Source of the DNA: Aminobacter sp039907765
Lineage (GTDB): Bacteria > Pseudomonadota > Alphaproteobacteria > Rhizobiales > Rhizobiaceae
DNA: 64,000 nt
Direction: 5' to 3'
Assembly: GCF_039907765.1 (NCBI RefSeq)
Contig: NZ_JARDJI010000016.1
Location: forward strand, 48,905-112,904
Shown here: positions 7,898 through 16,463 of the stretch, one piece after another
Layout: each line of letters begins with the position of its first letter
How positions within the stretch are numbered: the stretch's first letter is position 1
Notes under the pieces: model-generated
What the model was told of the DNA's origin: nothing
Database searches by the model: none
Seen by the model: only the letters and a program-made list of their open reading frames with translations
Made by a program: the position numbers and the translations under genes

Positions 7898-7922
7898 GGA
7901 ACTTTCGCAACCGCAAAACGTT
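7898..7922 (+). promoter_or_regulatory. EcfG-type promoter for phyR
   Basis: GGAAC-N16-CGTT, an exact consensus match ending 50 bases before the phyR ATG. Confidence 0.87.
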
Positions 7923-7972
7923 GAAAGCTTTCTTCGAAGGTCTGCAACGTCACATGAGGGAGACGTCCACAA

Positions 7973-8767
7973 ATGACCCTTTCCACGCGAATTGCACCGC
8001 ATCTGCCCTATCTGCGTCGCTTCTCGCGCGCAGTGTCGGGCTCCCAGGAGAGCGGTGACGCGCTGGTCGCGGCAATGCTCGAGGCAATCATCGCCGACAT
8101 CGAGATTTTCCCTACGGCCTCCAATGACCGCATAGCGCTATACCAGATGTTTGCCCGCCTGTTCACGTCGGTCTCCATCCGCATACCCCAGGAGACGGCG
8201 TCGCTCGGCTGGGAGCAGCGTGCCGCGGCCAACCTCGCGGCGGTCGCCCCGCGTCCGCGGCAGGCCTTCCTGCTGGTTGCCGTCGAAGGCTTCTCCGATG
8301 TCGAAGCAGCCGAGATCCTCGGCGTCGAGGACGACGAATTCGACCGTCTGCTCCAGGAAGCCAGCACCGAGATCTCGCGCCAGGTCGCAACCGACATCCT
8401 GATCATCGAGGACGAGCCGCTGATCGCGATGGACATCGAGGAGATGGTCGAAAGCCTCGGCCACCGCGTGGTCGGCACCGCCCGCACGCGTACCGAGGCC
8501 ACGGCGCTGTTCCACAGGACGCATCCCAAGATGATCCTCGCCGACATCCAGCTCGCCGACGGCAGCTCGGGCATCGACGCGGTCAACGAAATGCTGACCT
8601 CGCGGCCCTTGCCGGTGATCTTCATCACCGCCTTCCCCGAGCGCCTTCTCACCGGCGAACGGCCCGAGCCGGCCTTCCTCGTCACCAAGCCGTTCAATCC
8701 CGAAATGGTCAAGGCGCTGATCAGCCAGGCATTGTTCTTTGACAGACAAGCAAAAGCTGCCGCATAG
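7973..8767 (+). CDS. phyR: General stress response regulator PhyR
   Basis: 264 residues. The N-terminal sigma-like domain (about 1-130, degenerate sigma-2 and sigma-4 with RQAFLLVAVEGFSDVEAAEILGV) mimics EcfG. The C-terminal receiver domain (about 140-258) has IIEDEP, phosphoacceptor Asp191 (ILADIQLADGS) and Lys239 (VTKPF). When phosphorylated, PhyR binds NepR through the sigma-like domain and frees EcfG. A GGGAG site precedes the ATG. It is divergent from nepR-ecfG and followed by a DUF1328 gene with its own EcfG promoter. Confidence 0.95.
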   Translation: MTLSTRIAPHLPYLRRFSRAVSGSQESGDALVAAMLEAIIADIEIFPTASNDRIALYQMFARLFTSVSIRIPQETASLGWEQRAAANLAAVAPRPRQAFLLVAVEGFSDVEAAEILGVEDDEFDRLLQEASTEISRQVATDILIIEDEPLIAMDIEEMVESLGHRVVGTARTRTEATALFHRTHPKMILADIQLADGSSGIDAVNEMLTSRPLPVIFITAFPERLLTGERPEPAFLVTKPFNPEMVKALISQALFFDRQAKAAA

Positions 8768-8789
8768 GCTTTTTTTACCGCCCGTCCGG

Positions 8790-8815
8790 GGAACCAATCG
8801 CAGGGGCGGCACGTT
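8790..8815 (+). promoter_or_regulatory. EcfG-type promoter for the DUF1328 gene
   Basis: GGAAC-N17-CGTT followed by a T-run, 30 bases before the ATG at 8845. Confidence 0.83.
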
Positions 8816-8844
8816 TTTTAGACGTCATTTGAAGGAGATAGATC

Positions 8845-9012
8845 ATGCTTTACTGGGCGCTTGTATTTCTGGTCGTGGCGATAATCGCCGGCGCGCTCGG
8901 TTTCGGCGGGATCGCCGGAACCTCAGCCGGCATCGCACAGATACTCTTCTTCATCTTCCTGGCGTTCCTGGTCATTTCCTTGATCGCGGGCCTTTTCAGG
9001 CGCGCAGGGTGA
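8845..9012 (+). CDS. DUF1328 (YtjA-like) small membrane protein
   Basis: 55 residues, with a strong GAAGGAGA ribosome binding site. Two hydrophobic segments (MLYWALVFLVVAIIAGALGFGG and a second from about 31 to 50) are joined by GIAGTSAGIAQ, ending in RRAG. This is the typical DUF1328 form, found in many proteobacteria and often stress-regulated; biochemical function is unknown. Its position directly after phyR and its own EcfG promoter make it a likely GSR target. Confidence 0.9.
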   Translation: MLYWALVFLVVAIIAGALGFGGIAGTSAGIAQILFFIFLAFLVISLIAGLFRRAG

Positions 9013-9222
9013 CGCCGGCAACATGGAGAATTGACCCGAAACTGGAAGCCGCTCCCCTCAATCGGTTTCCAGCACCGCCGGGTAGCGCTCTCGCAATGAG
9101 GCGCCGCCCGGCGGGACCTCTTTCGGGTCATGCGGTCGACCGGCCGGCGACGGTGTCTTTCAGGCTCGTTCCGCCGGCCTTCCGTTATATGCGCAGGCCT
9201 GAGCAGTGCGGGTCTTGATTGC

Positions 9223-10233
9223 ATGGCCACCACCTCTCCTTCGCAGGCCGTTCCACCTCCAAGGGTGAATACGGCGCTTCCGCATGCGTTGCGCAATGCC
9301 GGCATCGCGGTCCTCTATCAGGATCGCCAGCTGCGCACGGTCTGGTCGCACAACCTCCAGCCGCCATGGTCCGAAGCCTTGCAGAAGGACGGCAAGGCCG
9401 TCGGCCTGCTGCCTCCGCAGCAGGCCGACCGCCTCGACGCCGCCAAGCAGAACGTGCTCGCCACCGGCAATCCCGACGGGATGGAGGTCAGTCTTGCCGA
9501 CCCGGACTCGGGCATGCGCTGGTTCGAAATCTGGATCGATGCCGACCGGGGGCCGCGCGGCCGCATGAAGGGCGTCGTCATCACCGTCGTCGAGGTGACC
9601 GAGCAGAAGCGGCGCGAACAGACGCTGAAGGCGCTGCTGCGCGAGGTGAGCCACCGGTCCAAGAACCTGCTCGCCATCATCCAGAGCATCGCCAGCCAGA
9701 CCGGGCGCTATTCCGGTTCGATCGACGGCTTCCTGGTGCGTTTCCGCGGGCGGCTGCAGTCGATCTCGGCGTCCCAGGATCTGGTGACGTCGTCCAACTG
9801 GCGCGGCGCGCGGTTCCGCGAGCTCGCCATCGGCCAGATCGGGCGCTACAGCGTCGATACTGCCCGCGCCATCAGCTTCTCCGGACGTGATCCTTACCTC
9901 AACCCCAACGCCGCCCTGCATGTCGGCCTCGCCATCCACGAACTGGCGGTGAACTCCGTCTCCTACGGCGCGCTTTCGCGGTCGAACGGGATCGTCGAGA
10001 TCACCGCCGTCATCGACGGCTCGGAACACGAGGACGGCGCGGTGATGACGCTGCAATGGACCGAGGCGATCGACACGACGGGCGATCTCCAGACGCGTCA
10101 GAAGCGGTTCGGCAGCGTCGCCCTGGAGCGCGTCGTGCCGACGGCTCTCGGCGGCAGCGCCGAGCTCGAGATCGGCCCGGGCCAGCTTCGCTATCGGCTG
10201 GCCATGCCCTCGGCCAACTACGAGCTCGATTGA
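9223..10233 (+). CDS. HWE-family sensor histidine kinase with PAS domain
   Basis: 336 residues from the ATG at 9223. There is one PAS domain (about 25-125, ending VVEVTEQKRREQTL), then the phosphoacceptor helix EVSHRSKNLLAIIQSIASQT with His144 and an HWE-type ATPase domain (HELAVNSVSYGALS). No membrane segment is visible. It is one of three HWE kinases within 10.5 kb of phyR and a likely input kinase for PhyR or for the single-domain regulator. No EcfG box was seen in the 200 bases upstream, so it may be read through from the DUF1328 promoter. Confidence 0.9.
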   Translation: MATTSPSQAVPPPRVNTALPHALRNAGIAVLYQDRQLRTVWSHNLQPPWSEALQKDGKAVGLLPPQQADRLDAAKQNVLATGNPDGMEVSLADPDSGMRWFEIWIDADRGPRGRMKGVVITVVEVTEQKRREQTLKALLREVSHRSKNLLAIIQSIASQTGRYSGSIDGFLVRFRGRLQSISASQDLVTSSNWRGARFRELAIGQIGRYSVDTARAISFSGRDPYLNPNAALHVGLAIHELAVNSVSYGALSRSNGIVEITAVIDGSEHEDGAVMTLQWTEAIDTTGDLQTRQKRFGSVALERVVPTALGGSAELEIGPGQLRYRLAMPSANYELD

Positions 10234-10289
10234 GCCGCCGCCGGCGCGCGAGCCAACCCTCTTCAACCGATTGAGGTACGGCCGACCGT

Positions 10290-10314
10290 GGAACTTCCGG
10301 GCCGATGGGCCGTT
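10290..10314 (+). promoter_or_regulatory. EcfG-type promoter for the 104-residue protein
   Basis: GGAAC-N16-CGTT on the plus strand, 21 bases before the ATG at 10336. It overlaps the longest possible reading frame (GTG at 10288) and so argues for the downstream ATG. Confidence 0.8.
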
Positions 10315-10335
10315 ACTTGGCCCAGGTGGTTGGCC

Positions 10336-10650
10336 ATGGAACACATTGCTGCACTGCTGTTGCTGGTGTCCTGTTCGCAAGACCTTTCGGGCTGCCGCGA
10401 AGTCGAGCCGCCTGTCGCCCTGTTCGAAGCCTACGAGGACTGCCAGGCGACCCTGCCCGGCACGCTGCGCAGCCTTGCGCCGCAGAACCCGCGCCTGTTC
10501 GGCAAGTGCCTGGAGGTCGACCCGGCGCTGGAGGACGACTACGATCAGCTCGTCTGGAACGTCCGGGCCGACGGCACGCTCGAGGCCGAGCTCAAGGTCT
10601 CGCACATGGTCGCGGTCGTCGGCAAGCCGGGCCAGGTTCCCGAACGTTGA
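10336..10650 (+). CDS. Hypothetical exported protein, putative GSR member
   Basis: 104 residues. The ATG at 10336 is chosen because an EcfG promoter ends 21 bases upstream. The start MEHIAALLLLVSCSQ resembles a short signal sequence with a possible lipobox-like Cys, though no charged n-region is present. The mature part has four Cys (CREVE, EDCQ, FGKC and the early one), suggesting disulfides in the periplasm, and an acidic centre (LEVDPALEDDYDQL). No family recognised. The gene lies between the second HWE kinase and a glycine-zipper lipoprotein. Confidence 0.68.
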   Translation: MEHIAALLLLVSCSQDLSGCREVEPPVALFEAYEDCQATLPGTLRSLAPQNPRLFGKCLEVDPALEDDYDQLVWNVRADGTLEAELKVSHMVAVVGKPGQVPER

Positions 10651-10709
10651 CGGATTCGCGGCCGGTGCCGCCTCGCCGAAGGCCTCGGGCGCCGAAACCA
10701 CGTGCAGTA

Positions 10710-10730
10710 TTCCGAAAATCGATTTCGGAA
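10710..10730. repeat. Operator-like palindrome upstream of the glycine-zipper gene
   Basis: TTCCGAAAATCGATTTCGGAA is a near-perfect inverted repeat about 60 bases upstream of the ATG at 10789. Its function is unknown; a regulator binding site is plausible. Confidence 0.4.
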
Positions 10731-10788
10731 ATTTCGCCGATGCGATAAGTATCGGCGGGGACGTTGTTAAAGTGAGAGGACCTTAAAT

Positions 10789-11034
10789 ATGAAGTCTGCA
10801 ATTCTGGCGCTCGTCGCCGTGGTCACACTGGCGGCCTGCACCACCACCGAACGCGACGTCGCGACCGGTGCCGGCGTCGGTGCCGTGGCCGGTGCCGTCA
10901 TCGGCGGCGGCAGGGGTGCGCTGATTGGCGGCGCCGTCGGCGCGGCCTCCGGCCTGCTGGTGCGCAATCTGCGCAACGGCTACTGCGAATACCGCGACAG
11001 CCGCGGCCGGCTCTACACCGCCCGCTGCAACTAA
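10789..11034 (+). CDS. Small glycine-zipper outer-membrane lipoprotein
   Basis: 81 residues. The lipoprotein signal is MKSAILALVAVVTLAAC with Cys17 as the lipid site. Then comes a glycine-zipper segment (GAGVGAVAGAVIGGGRGALIGGAVGAASG) of the kind found in the 17-kDa antigen and Omp-associated lipoproteins, and a short C-terminal YCEYRDSRGRLYTARC module with two Cys. Such proteins probably insert in or span the outer membrane. No EcfG box was found; a palindrome lies at 10710-10730. Confidence 0.85.
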   Translation: MKSAILALVAVVTLAACTTTERDVATGAGVGAVAGAVIGGGRGALIGGAVGAASGLLVRNLRNGYCEYRDSRGRLYTARCN

Positions 11035-11131
11035 TCTAAGCGCAAGCGACCGCCCGGGGGCCGGCGATGCCGGCCTCCGGGACTTCTGCATCGCCTCGGG
11101 CTGTCGACCCCGGTCCTCGCGCAGGCTTCGG

Positions 11132-12739
11132 TCAGTCAGGATGGGGAATGTCGATTTCGACCGTGAGCCCCTCTCCGGCATAGCGCCGGTCGATTCGCCC
11201 ACCCAGTTCGCGCCGGATGTTCATGTCGATCAGCTTCGTGCCGAAGCCGGTCCGCTGCGGCGCTTCCACGCCCTTGCCGTTCTTTTCCCGCCAGTTGAGC
11301 ACCAGGCGCCTGTCGGCGCCCTGGCCCTGCACCCGCCAGTCGACCTTCAGGTCGCCGCCGGAGATGTCGGCCTCGCCATACTTCAGCGCGTTGGTGGCCA
11401 GCTCGTGGAAGGTCAGGCCGAGCGCCTGCGTCGTGGTTTCGTCCAGTTCCACGGGCGGCCCTGCCACGGCATCGTCAGGCAGGTCCTTGCCGAACACCTG
11501 GGCGAGCTCGATCCTGAGCAGTTCGCCGAGGTCGGCCCGCTGCCAGCGCGACCTGGTCAGCATGTCCTGGGAGGCGGCCATGGCCTGCAGCCTGGCCGAG
11601 AAGGACGCGGAAAACTCGTCGATGTCGCGGCTGTTGGCGGCCGTCTGGCGTGCCATGGCCAGCACGCGGGCGATCGAGTTCTTGATCCGGTGCTTCATCT
11701 CCTGAAGCATCAGGTCCTTCTCGAGCAGGCTCTTCTCCGTCGTCTTATGCAGCTTGGCGGCCGTCTCATAGGCGCGCTGCTGGTAGCGGGCGACCAGCGC
11801 GATGGCTGCCGCCAGCACCAGGCCGAAAATGCCCAGCATGATCGGTGCCGCCCGCGGCGACGGCGGCTCGAAGGCCGTGGTGGGCCTGAACAGGATCGTC
11901 CACGCGCGGCCGGCGACCGTGGTCTCGCGGCGCACCACGAAGTCGTCGCCCCACGAGGCATCGGGCGGCGTCGCCGTCTGGAAAAGCAGTCCGGCGTCGG
12001 CCGGCGCACCGTCGAACACCTCCGCCGTCAGCGGCAGCAGCGGCCCCTTGCCGAGCGCCGCCTGGAACAGCTCCGCCGTGCGGAAGGCGACATAGACGAG
12101 GCCCGTCGGCGGCGCGGCCCCTCCGTCCGCTCCATCGAGCCGCGCGAAGACCAGTATGCCGGATTGGGGGCTGGCATTGCCGGTGATCGCACCGAGCAGG
12201 ACCGGGCCAGTGGCGCGGGGCTCGCCGCCGCCCGCCATCGCGGCATCGATCGCCGCGCGGCGCGCGTCGTCGGTGAACATGTCGTAGCCCATGGCGTCGA
12301 GGCCGACCCTGTCCATGGGTTCGAACAGCACGATCGGGGCGAGCCAGGCGCGATCCGACGGCGGAAAGGGCGTGCGGTCGATGCCGTAGCCCTGCTTCAG
12401 CTCGTGTGAGACCTGGGCTTCCTCGCCGCGCCGCACCAGCCGCAAGAGGCCGATGCCGCTCAGGCCCGAGAAGTTGCGGGTGACGTCGAGCGCGCCGAAG
12501 AAGGTGCGGAACTGGTCGCGCGAGATCGCGCCGCGCTGCGACAGGAACATCGCCTGCGTCGCCCGCAGCAGCGACAGGTCGAATTCCACCCTGCCCTCGA
12601 TGCGGTTGAGCGCATCGTCGGCGACCGCCTGGAACTTGATGCGCGCCGCCTCGACCGTGGCGAAATAGACAAGCCCCGCCATCGCCAGCCCAACCAGCGT
12701 GACGGCCGTGAAAATGAGACTCGGAAAATATCTCTTCAA
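11132..12739 (-). CDS. Membrane HWE-family histidine kinase with CHASE domain
   Basis: 535 residues. TM1 (about 7-27) and TM2 (about 291-312) enclose a periplasmic CHASE sensor domain (about 45-270, with FRTFFGALDVTRNFSGLSGIGLLRLV and GYDMFTDDARRAAID). The cytosolic part has the dimerisation helix LMLQEMKHRIKNSIARVLAMARQT with His350 and an HWE ATPase domain (FHELATNALKYGEAD, GFGTKLIDMN). CHASE domains bind small extracellular ligands. It is the third HWE kinase of the island and the only one with a periplasmic sensor, so it is a candidate entry point for envelope signals into PhyR. Confidence 0.9.
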   Translation of the reverse strand: MKRYFPSLIFTAVTLVGLAMAGLVYFATVEAARIKFQAVADDALNRIEGRVEFDLSLLRATQAMFLSQRGAISRDQFRTFFGALDVTRNFSGLSGIGLLRLVRRGEEAQVSHELKQGYGIDRTPFPPSDRAWLAPIVLFEPMDRVGLDAMGYDMFTDDARRAAIDAAMAGGGEPRATGPVLLGAITGNASPQSGILVFARLDGADGGAAPPTGLVYVAFRTAELFQAALGKGPLLPLTAEVFDGAPADAGLLFQTATPPDASWGDDFVVRRETTVAGRAWTILFRPTTAFEPPSPRAAPIMLGIFGLVLAAAIALVARYQQRAYETAAKLHKTTEKSLLEKDLMLQEMKHRIKNSIARVLAMARQTAANSRDIDEFSASFSARLQAMAASQDMLTRSRWQRADLGELLRIELAQVFGKDLPDDAVAGPPVELDETTTQALGLTFHELATNALKYGEADISGGDLKVDWRVQGQGADRRLVLNWREKNGKGVEAPQRTGFGTKLIDMNIRRELGGRIDRRYAGEGLTVEIDIPHPD

Positions 12740-12867
12740 CTCGAGCTGGCCTGCGGTCTCCCCTCGCCCCCATTAAAGCACGTTCTTCGGGAGAGGGAAT
12801 GCCCAGGCCCTGCGATCCGGCAGGCCAGGGGCCCTGGCGGCAGCGCCGCCGGCCCCCCGCGAGCGAC

Positions 12868-13659
<792 letters not shown>

Positions 13660-13674
13660 GATCCTGGCTCCCGG

Positions 13675-14991
13675 CTAGATGCGCTTGCGATAGATGGTGT
13701 CGAGCCAGACGGCGACGACGAGCACCAGGCCCACGACGATGTTCTGCAGCGGCGTGTCGATGCCGAGCAGTACCATGCCCGACTGCAGCGACTGCATCAG
13801 AAGCGCGCCCAGCATGGCCCCGGCGATGGTGCCCGAGCCGCCGGCGAGCGAGGTGCCGCCGATGACCGCCGCGGCGATCGTCAGCAGTTCGTCGAGCGTG
13901 CCTTGCGCATTGGTCGCAGCGTTGAGGCGGGCGGTGGAGATGGCCGAGGCGACCGCCGCGAGCAGCCCCATCACCATGAAGATCTTGAGCACCACCCAGC
14001 GCGTGTTGATGCCGGCGAGTTCCGCCGCCTCGGGGTTGCCGCCGATGGCGAAGACGTAGCGGCCGAAGCGCGTGCGGGTGGTGATGAAGGTCATGACCAC
14101 GCCGACGGCGATCGCGATCAGCACCGGAATGGCGATGCCGTGGGCGATGAACAGGCCGCCCTCCGGAATGGCGATGCCGTTGGCCTCGGCATAGCGGCGC
14201 ACGATGTTGACCGGCCAGGGATAGGAATTGACGACCCAGACGGCGGCCACGATGGCCGCGCAGGTCACCGCGCCGAGGAAGAACTCGGCCCAGACCGGCC
14301 TGAGCGGAAACTTGAAGCGCTTGCGCTGGCGCCTGCCGTTGAGCAGCATCACCACCACCGCCGCGCAGGCGACCAGGCCGATCACCCAGCTCCAGGTCGA
14401 GCCGATCGCCCCGTCTGGGCCGCCGCCCATCAGCCGGAAGGTCGCATCCATCGGCGCCACGGTGCGGCCGCTGGTCATCCACCATGCCGCGCCGCGCCAC
14501 ACCAGCAGGCCGCCGAGGGTGACGATGAAGGCCGGGATGCTGAGATAGGCGATGAGAAAGCCGTGCAGCGCACCGATCGCAGCGCCGACGACGAGGCCGG
14601 CGGCCAGCGCGATCACCCAGATCCACGGGTCGCCGAGCGGCAGGCCGAGCACCCGGGGCAGGAATTCGGCCTGGGTCACGCCCATCACCATGCCGACGAA
14701 GCCGAGGATCGATCCGACCGACAGGTCGATGTTGCGGGTGACGATCACCAGCACCATGCCGGTCGCCATCACCGCGACCGACGACGACTGGACCGACAGG
14801 TTCCACAGGTTGCGCGGCGTCAGGAACAGGCCTCCCGACAGCAGGTGCAGGCCGATCCAGATGATCAGCAGCGCGCCCACCATGCCGAGCATGCGCGTGT
14901 CGAGTTCGGTTGCCTTGAGGAAGCGGCCTACCGCTGACAGATCGGAGGCCCGCGCGCGGTCGACCGGCGCGCCTGAGGTCGTATCGGTCAT
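13675..14991 (-). CDS. xylH: Sugar ABC transporter permease (XylH-like)
   Basis: About 438 residues from the second of two adjacent ATGs, which has the better spacing to GGGAGG. It has around ten hydrophobic segments and the carbohydrate-uptake-2 permease signature VTRNIDLSVGSILGFVGM, plus IGGNPEAAELAGINTR and an AAAVIGGTSLAGGSGTIAGAMLGAL stretch near the C-terminus. It is longer than E. coli XylH because of an extended central loop (about 205-270). It forms the membrane channel of the XylFGH importer. Substrate is inferred from XylF. Confidence 0.88.
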   Translation of the reverse strand: MTDTTSGAPVDRARASDLSAVGRFLKATELDTRMLGMVGALLIIWIGLHLLSGGLFLTPRNLWNLSVQSSSVAVMATGMVLVIVTRNIDLSVGSILGFVGMVMGVTQAEFLPRVLGLPLGDPWIWVIALAAGLVVGAAIGALHGFLIAYLSIPAFIVTLGGLLVWRGAAWWMTSGRTVAPMDATFRLMGGGPDGAIGSTWSWVIGLVACAAVVVMLLNGRRQRKRFKFPLRPVWAEFFLGAVTCAAIVAAVWVVNSYPWPVNIVRRYAEANGIAIPEGGLFIAHGIAIPVLIAIAVGVVMTFITTRTRFGRYVFAIGGNPEAAELAGINTRWVVLKIFMVMGLLAAVASAISTARLNAATNAQGTLDELLTIAAAVIGGTSLAGGSGTIAGAMLGALLMQSLQSGMVLLGIDTPLQNIVVGLVLVVAVWLDTIYRKRI

Positions 14992-15117
14992 CATATCCTC
15001 CCGTCCGGCCCATCGTGTGATCGGCCGGAGCACTCAATCTAGGTCAAAGGACAGTTGGATGGAACTGGAGCAGGCACTGCGGCATCTGCTGGCCGGCGCG
15101 TGGCGCGGCTTGCTGAT

Positions 15118-15144
15118 GCGCCGCGGCCCTCGGGGCCACGGCGC
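15118..15144 (-). other. Intercistronic hairpin between xylF and xylH
   Basis: GCGCCGCGGCCC pairs with GGGCCACGGCGC around a 3-base loop (one G-U or mismatch near the middle). No T-run follows on the minus strand, so partial attenuation or 3'-end protection of the xylF message is more likely than full termination. Confidence 0.55.
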
Positions 15145-15169
15145 TCGCTCTTCGGGCCGGAGCCCGTCG

Positions 15170-16210
15170 TCAGTTGCAGGCCGCCACGGAACCGGCGGCG
15201 ACGCCCTGGCAGACCACGTCCTTGGCAACCCAGCCGGCGTCGATGACGACGTTCAGGTTGTCCTTGGTGATCGGAACCGGCTTGAGGAACACCGAGTTGG
15301 TCTCGTTGCCGCCGGGCGTGGTGAACTTCTGGACGTTGGGGATCTCTTCCATCTTCTTGCCGTCGGCGAGCTGCGAGGCGATCTCGGCCGCGTTCTTGCC
15401 AAGTTCGCGCGCGTCCTTCCACACCGACACCGTCTGGGTACCGAGCGCGACGCGGTTGAGGGCGGCATGGTCGCCGTCCTGGCCCGAAACCGGCACCGAG
15501 CCGGCCAGGCCCTGCGCCTGCAGTGCCGCGATCGCGCCGCCGGCGGTGCCGTCGTTCGAAGCCACCACCGCGTCGACCTTGTTGTCGTTGGTGGTCAGGA
15601 ACTGCTCCATGTTCTTCTGCGCGTTCGCCGGCAGCCAGCCGTCGGTATAGGCTTCGCCGACGCTCTTGATCTTGCCGGCGTCCACCGCCGCCTTCAGCAC
15701 TTCCATCTGCCCGGAGAACAGGAAGTCGGCGTTCGGGTCGGCCGACGAGCCCTTGATGAAGACGTAATTGCCCTCGGGCTTGACCTTGAACACTTCGGCG
15801 GCCTGCATGCGGCCCACTTCCTTGTTGTCGAAGGTCAGGTAGAAGACGTCCTTGTTCTCGATCAGGCGGTCATAGCCGACCACCGGAATGCCTTCGGCAA
15901 GCGCCTTCTCGACGGCGGGGCCGATGGCCGAGGCGTCCTGCGACAGGATGATGAGCGCGTTGGCGCCCTGGCTGATCAGGCTCTCGACGTCGGTCAGCTG
16001 CTTGGCCGCGGAGGACTGCGCGTCGGCCGAGATGTACTTGTCGCCGGCCGCCTCGATCGCCGCCTTCATCGCCGCCTCGTCGGTCTTCCAGCGCTCCTCC
16101 TGGAAGTTGGACCAGGACACGCCGATGACCTTGCCCTTGGCTTCGGCGACGGCCGACAGCGACAGAGTCATGGCGACACCCGCCAGGATGGCGGTCGTAA
16201 ACTTCTTCAT
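15170..16210 (-). CDS. xylF: D-xylose-type ABC transporter substrate-binding protein
   Basis: 346 residues from the ATG at 16210 after GGGAGGAA. The signal peptide MKKFTTAILAGVAMTLSLSAVAEA targets the periplasm. The periplasmic binding fold of the ribose/xylose cluster shows VESLISQGANALIILSQDA, VVGYDRLIENKDV, YTDGWLPANAQKNME, VDAVVASNDGTAGGAIAALQAQGL and SGQDGDHAALNRVALGTQT. These blocks match E. coli XylF closely (YDRMI, DGWLPENA, ASNDATAGGAI, SGQDAD). It is the first gene of the operon, separated from xylH by a 178-base spacer with a hairpin. Confidence 0.92.
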   Translation of the reverse strand: MKKFTTAILAGVAMTLSLSAVAEAKGKVIGVSWSNFQEERWKTDEAAMKAAIEAAGDKYISADAQSSAAKQLTDVESLISQGANALIILSQDASAIGPAVEKALAEGIPVVGYDRLIENKDVFYLTFDNKEVGRMQAAEVFKVKPEGNYVFIKGSSADPNADFLFSGQMEVLKAAVDAGKIKSVGEAYTDGWLPANAQKNMEQFLTTNDNKVDAVVASNDGTAGGAIAALQAQGLAGSVPVSGQDGDHAALNRVALGTQTVSVWKDARELGKNAAEIASQLADGKKMEEIPNVQKFTTPGGNETNSVFLKPVPITKDNLNVVIDAGWVAKDVVCQGVAAGSVAACN

Positions 16211-16267
16211 GATTTCCTCCCTGCGCCCTCGGGCGCGCTGCTTTTGCCATAGCCCTTGGAGAAGCTC

Positions 16268-16291
16268 TTTTTTTCGAGCCTCGAAAAAATA
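16268..16291. promoter_or_regulatory. Candidate ROK-repressor operator, copy 1
   Basis: TTTTTTTCG-N5-CGAAAAAATA, an inverted repeat 58 bases upstream of the xylF ATG. The same pattern recurs at 16341-16365. Confidence 0.58.
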
Positions 16292-16340
16292 CTGTATCAA
16301 CGGTCGACCGGTGTCAACCGCCTTTCAACTGGCCTCCCTA

Positions 16341-16365
16341 TTTTTTTCGGATCACGAAATAAATA
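16341..16365. promoter_or_regulatory. Candidate ROK-repressor operator, copy 2
   Basis: TTTTTTTCG-N5-CGAAATAAATA. Its centre is 73 bases from the centre of copy 1, close to seven helical turns, so two repressor dimers could bind the same face and form a loop. Confidence 0.58.
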
Positions 16366-16463
16366 AAGACATTTGGTTTGGCTTCTGTCACAATCAATAA
16401 TGCGTGAGAGTCAGCCTGCCCTCCGGTCACCATGGCGACTCTTCGCCGGGAGGAAGCGAACTC

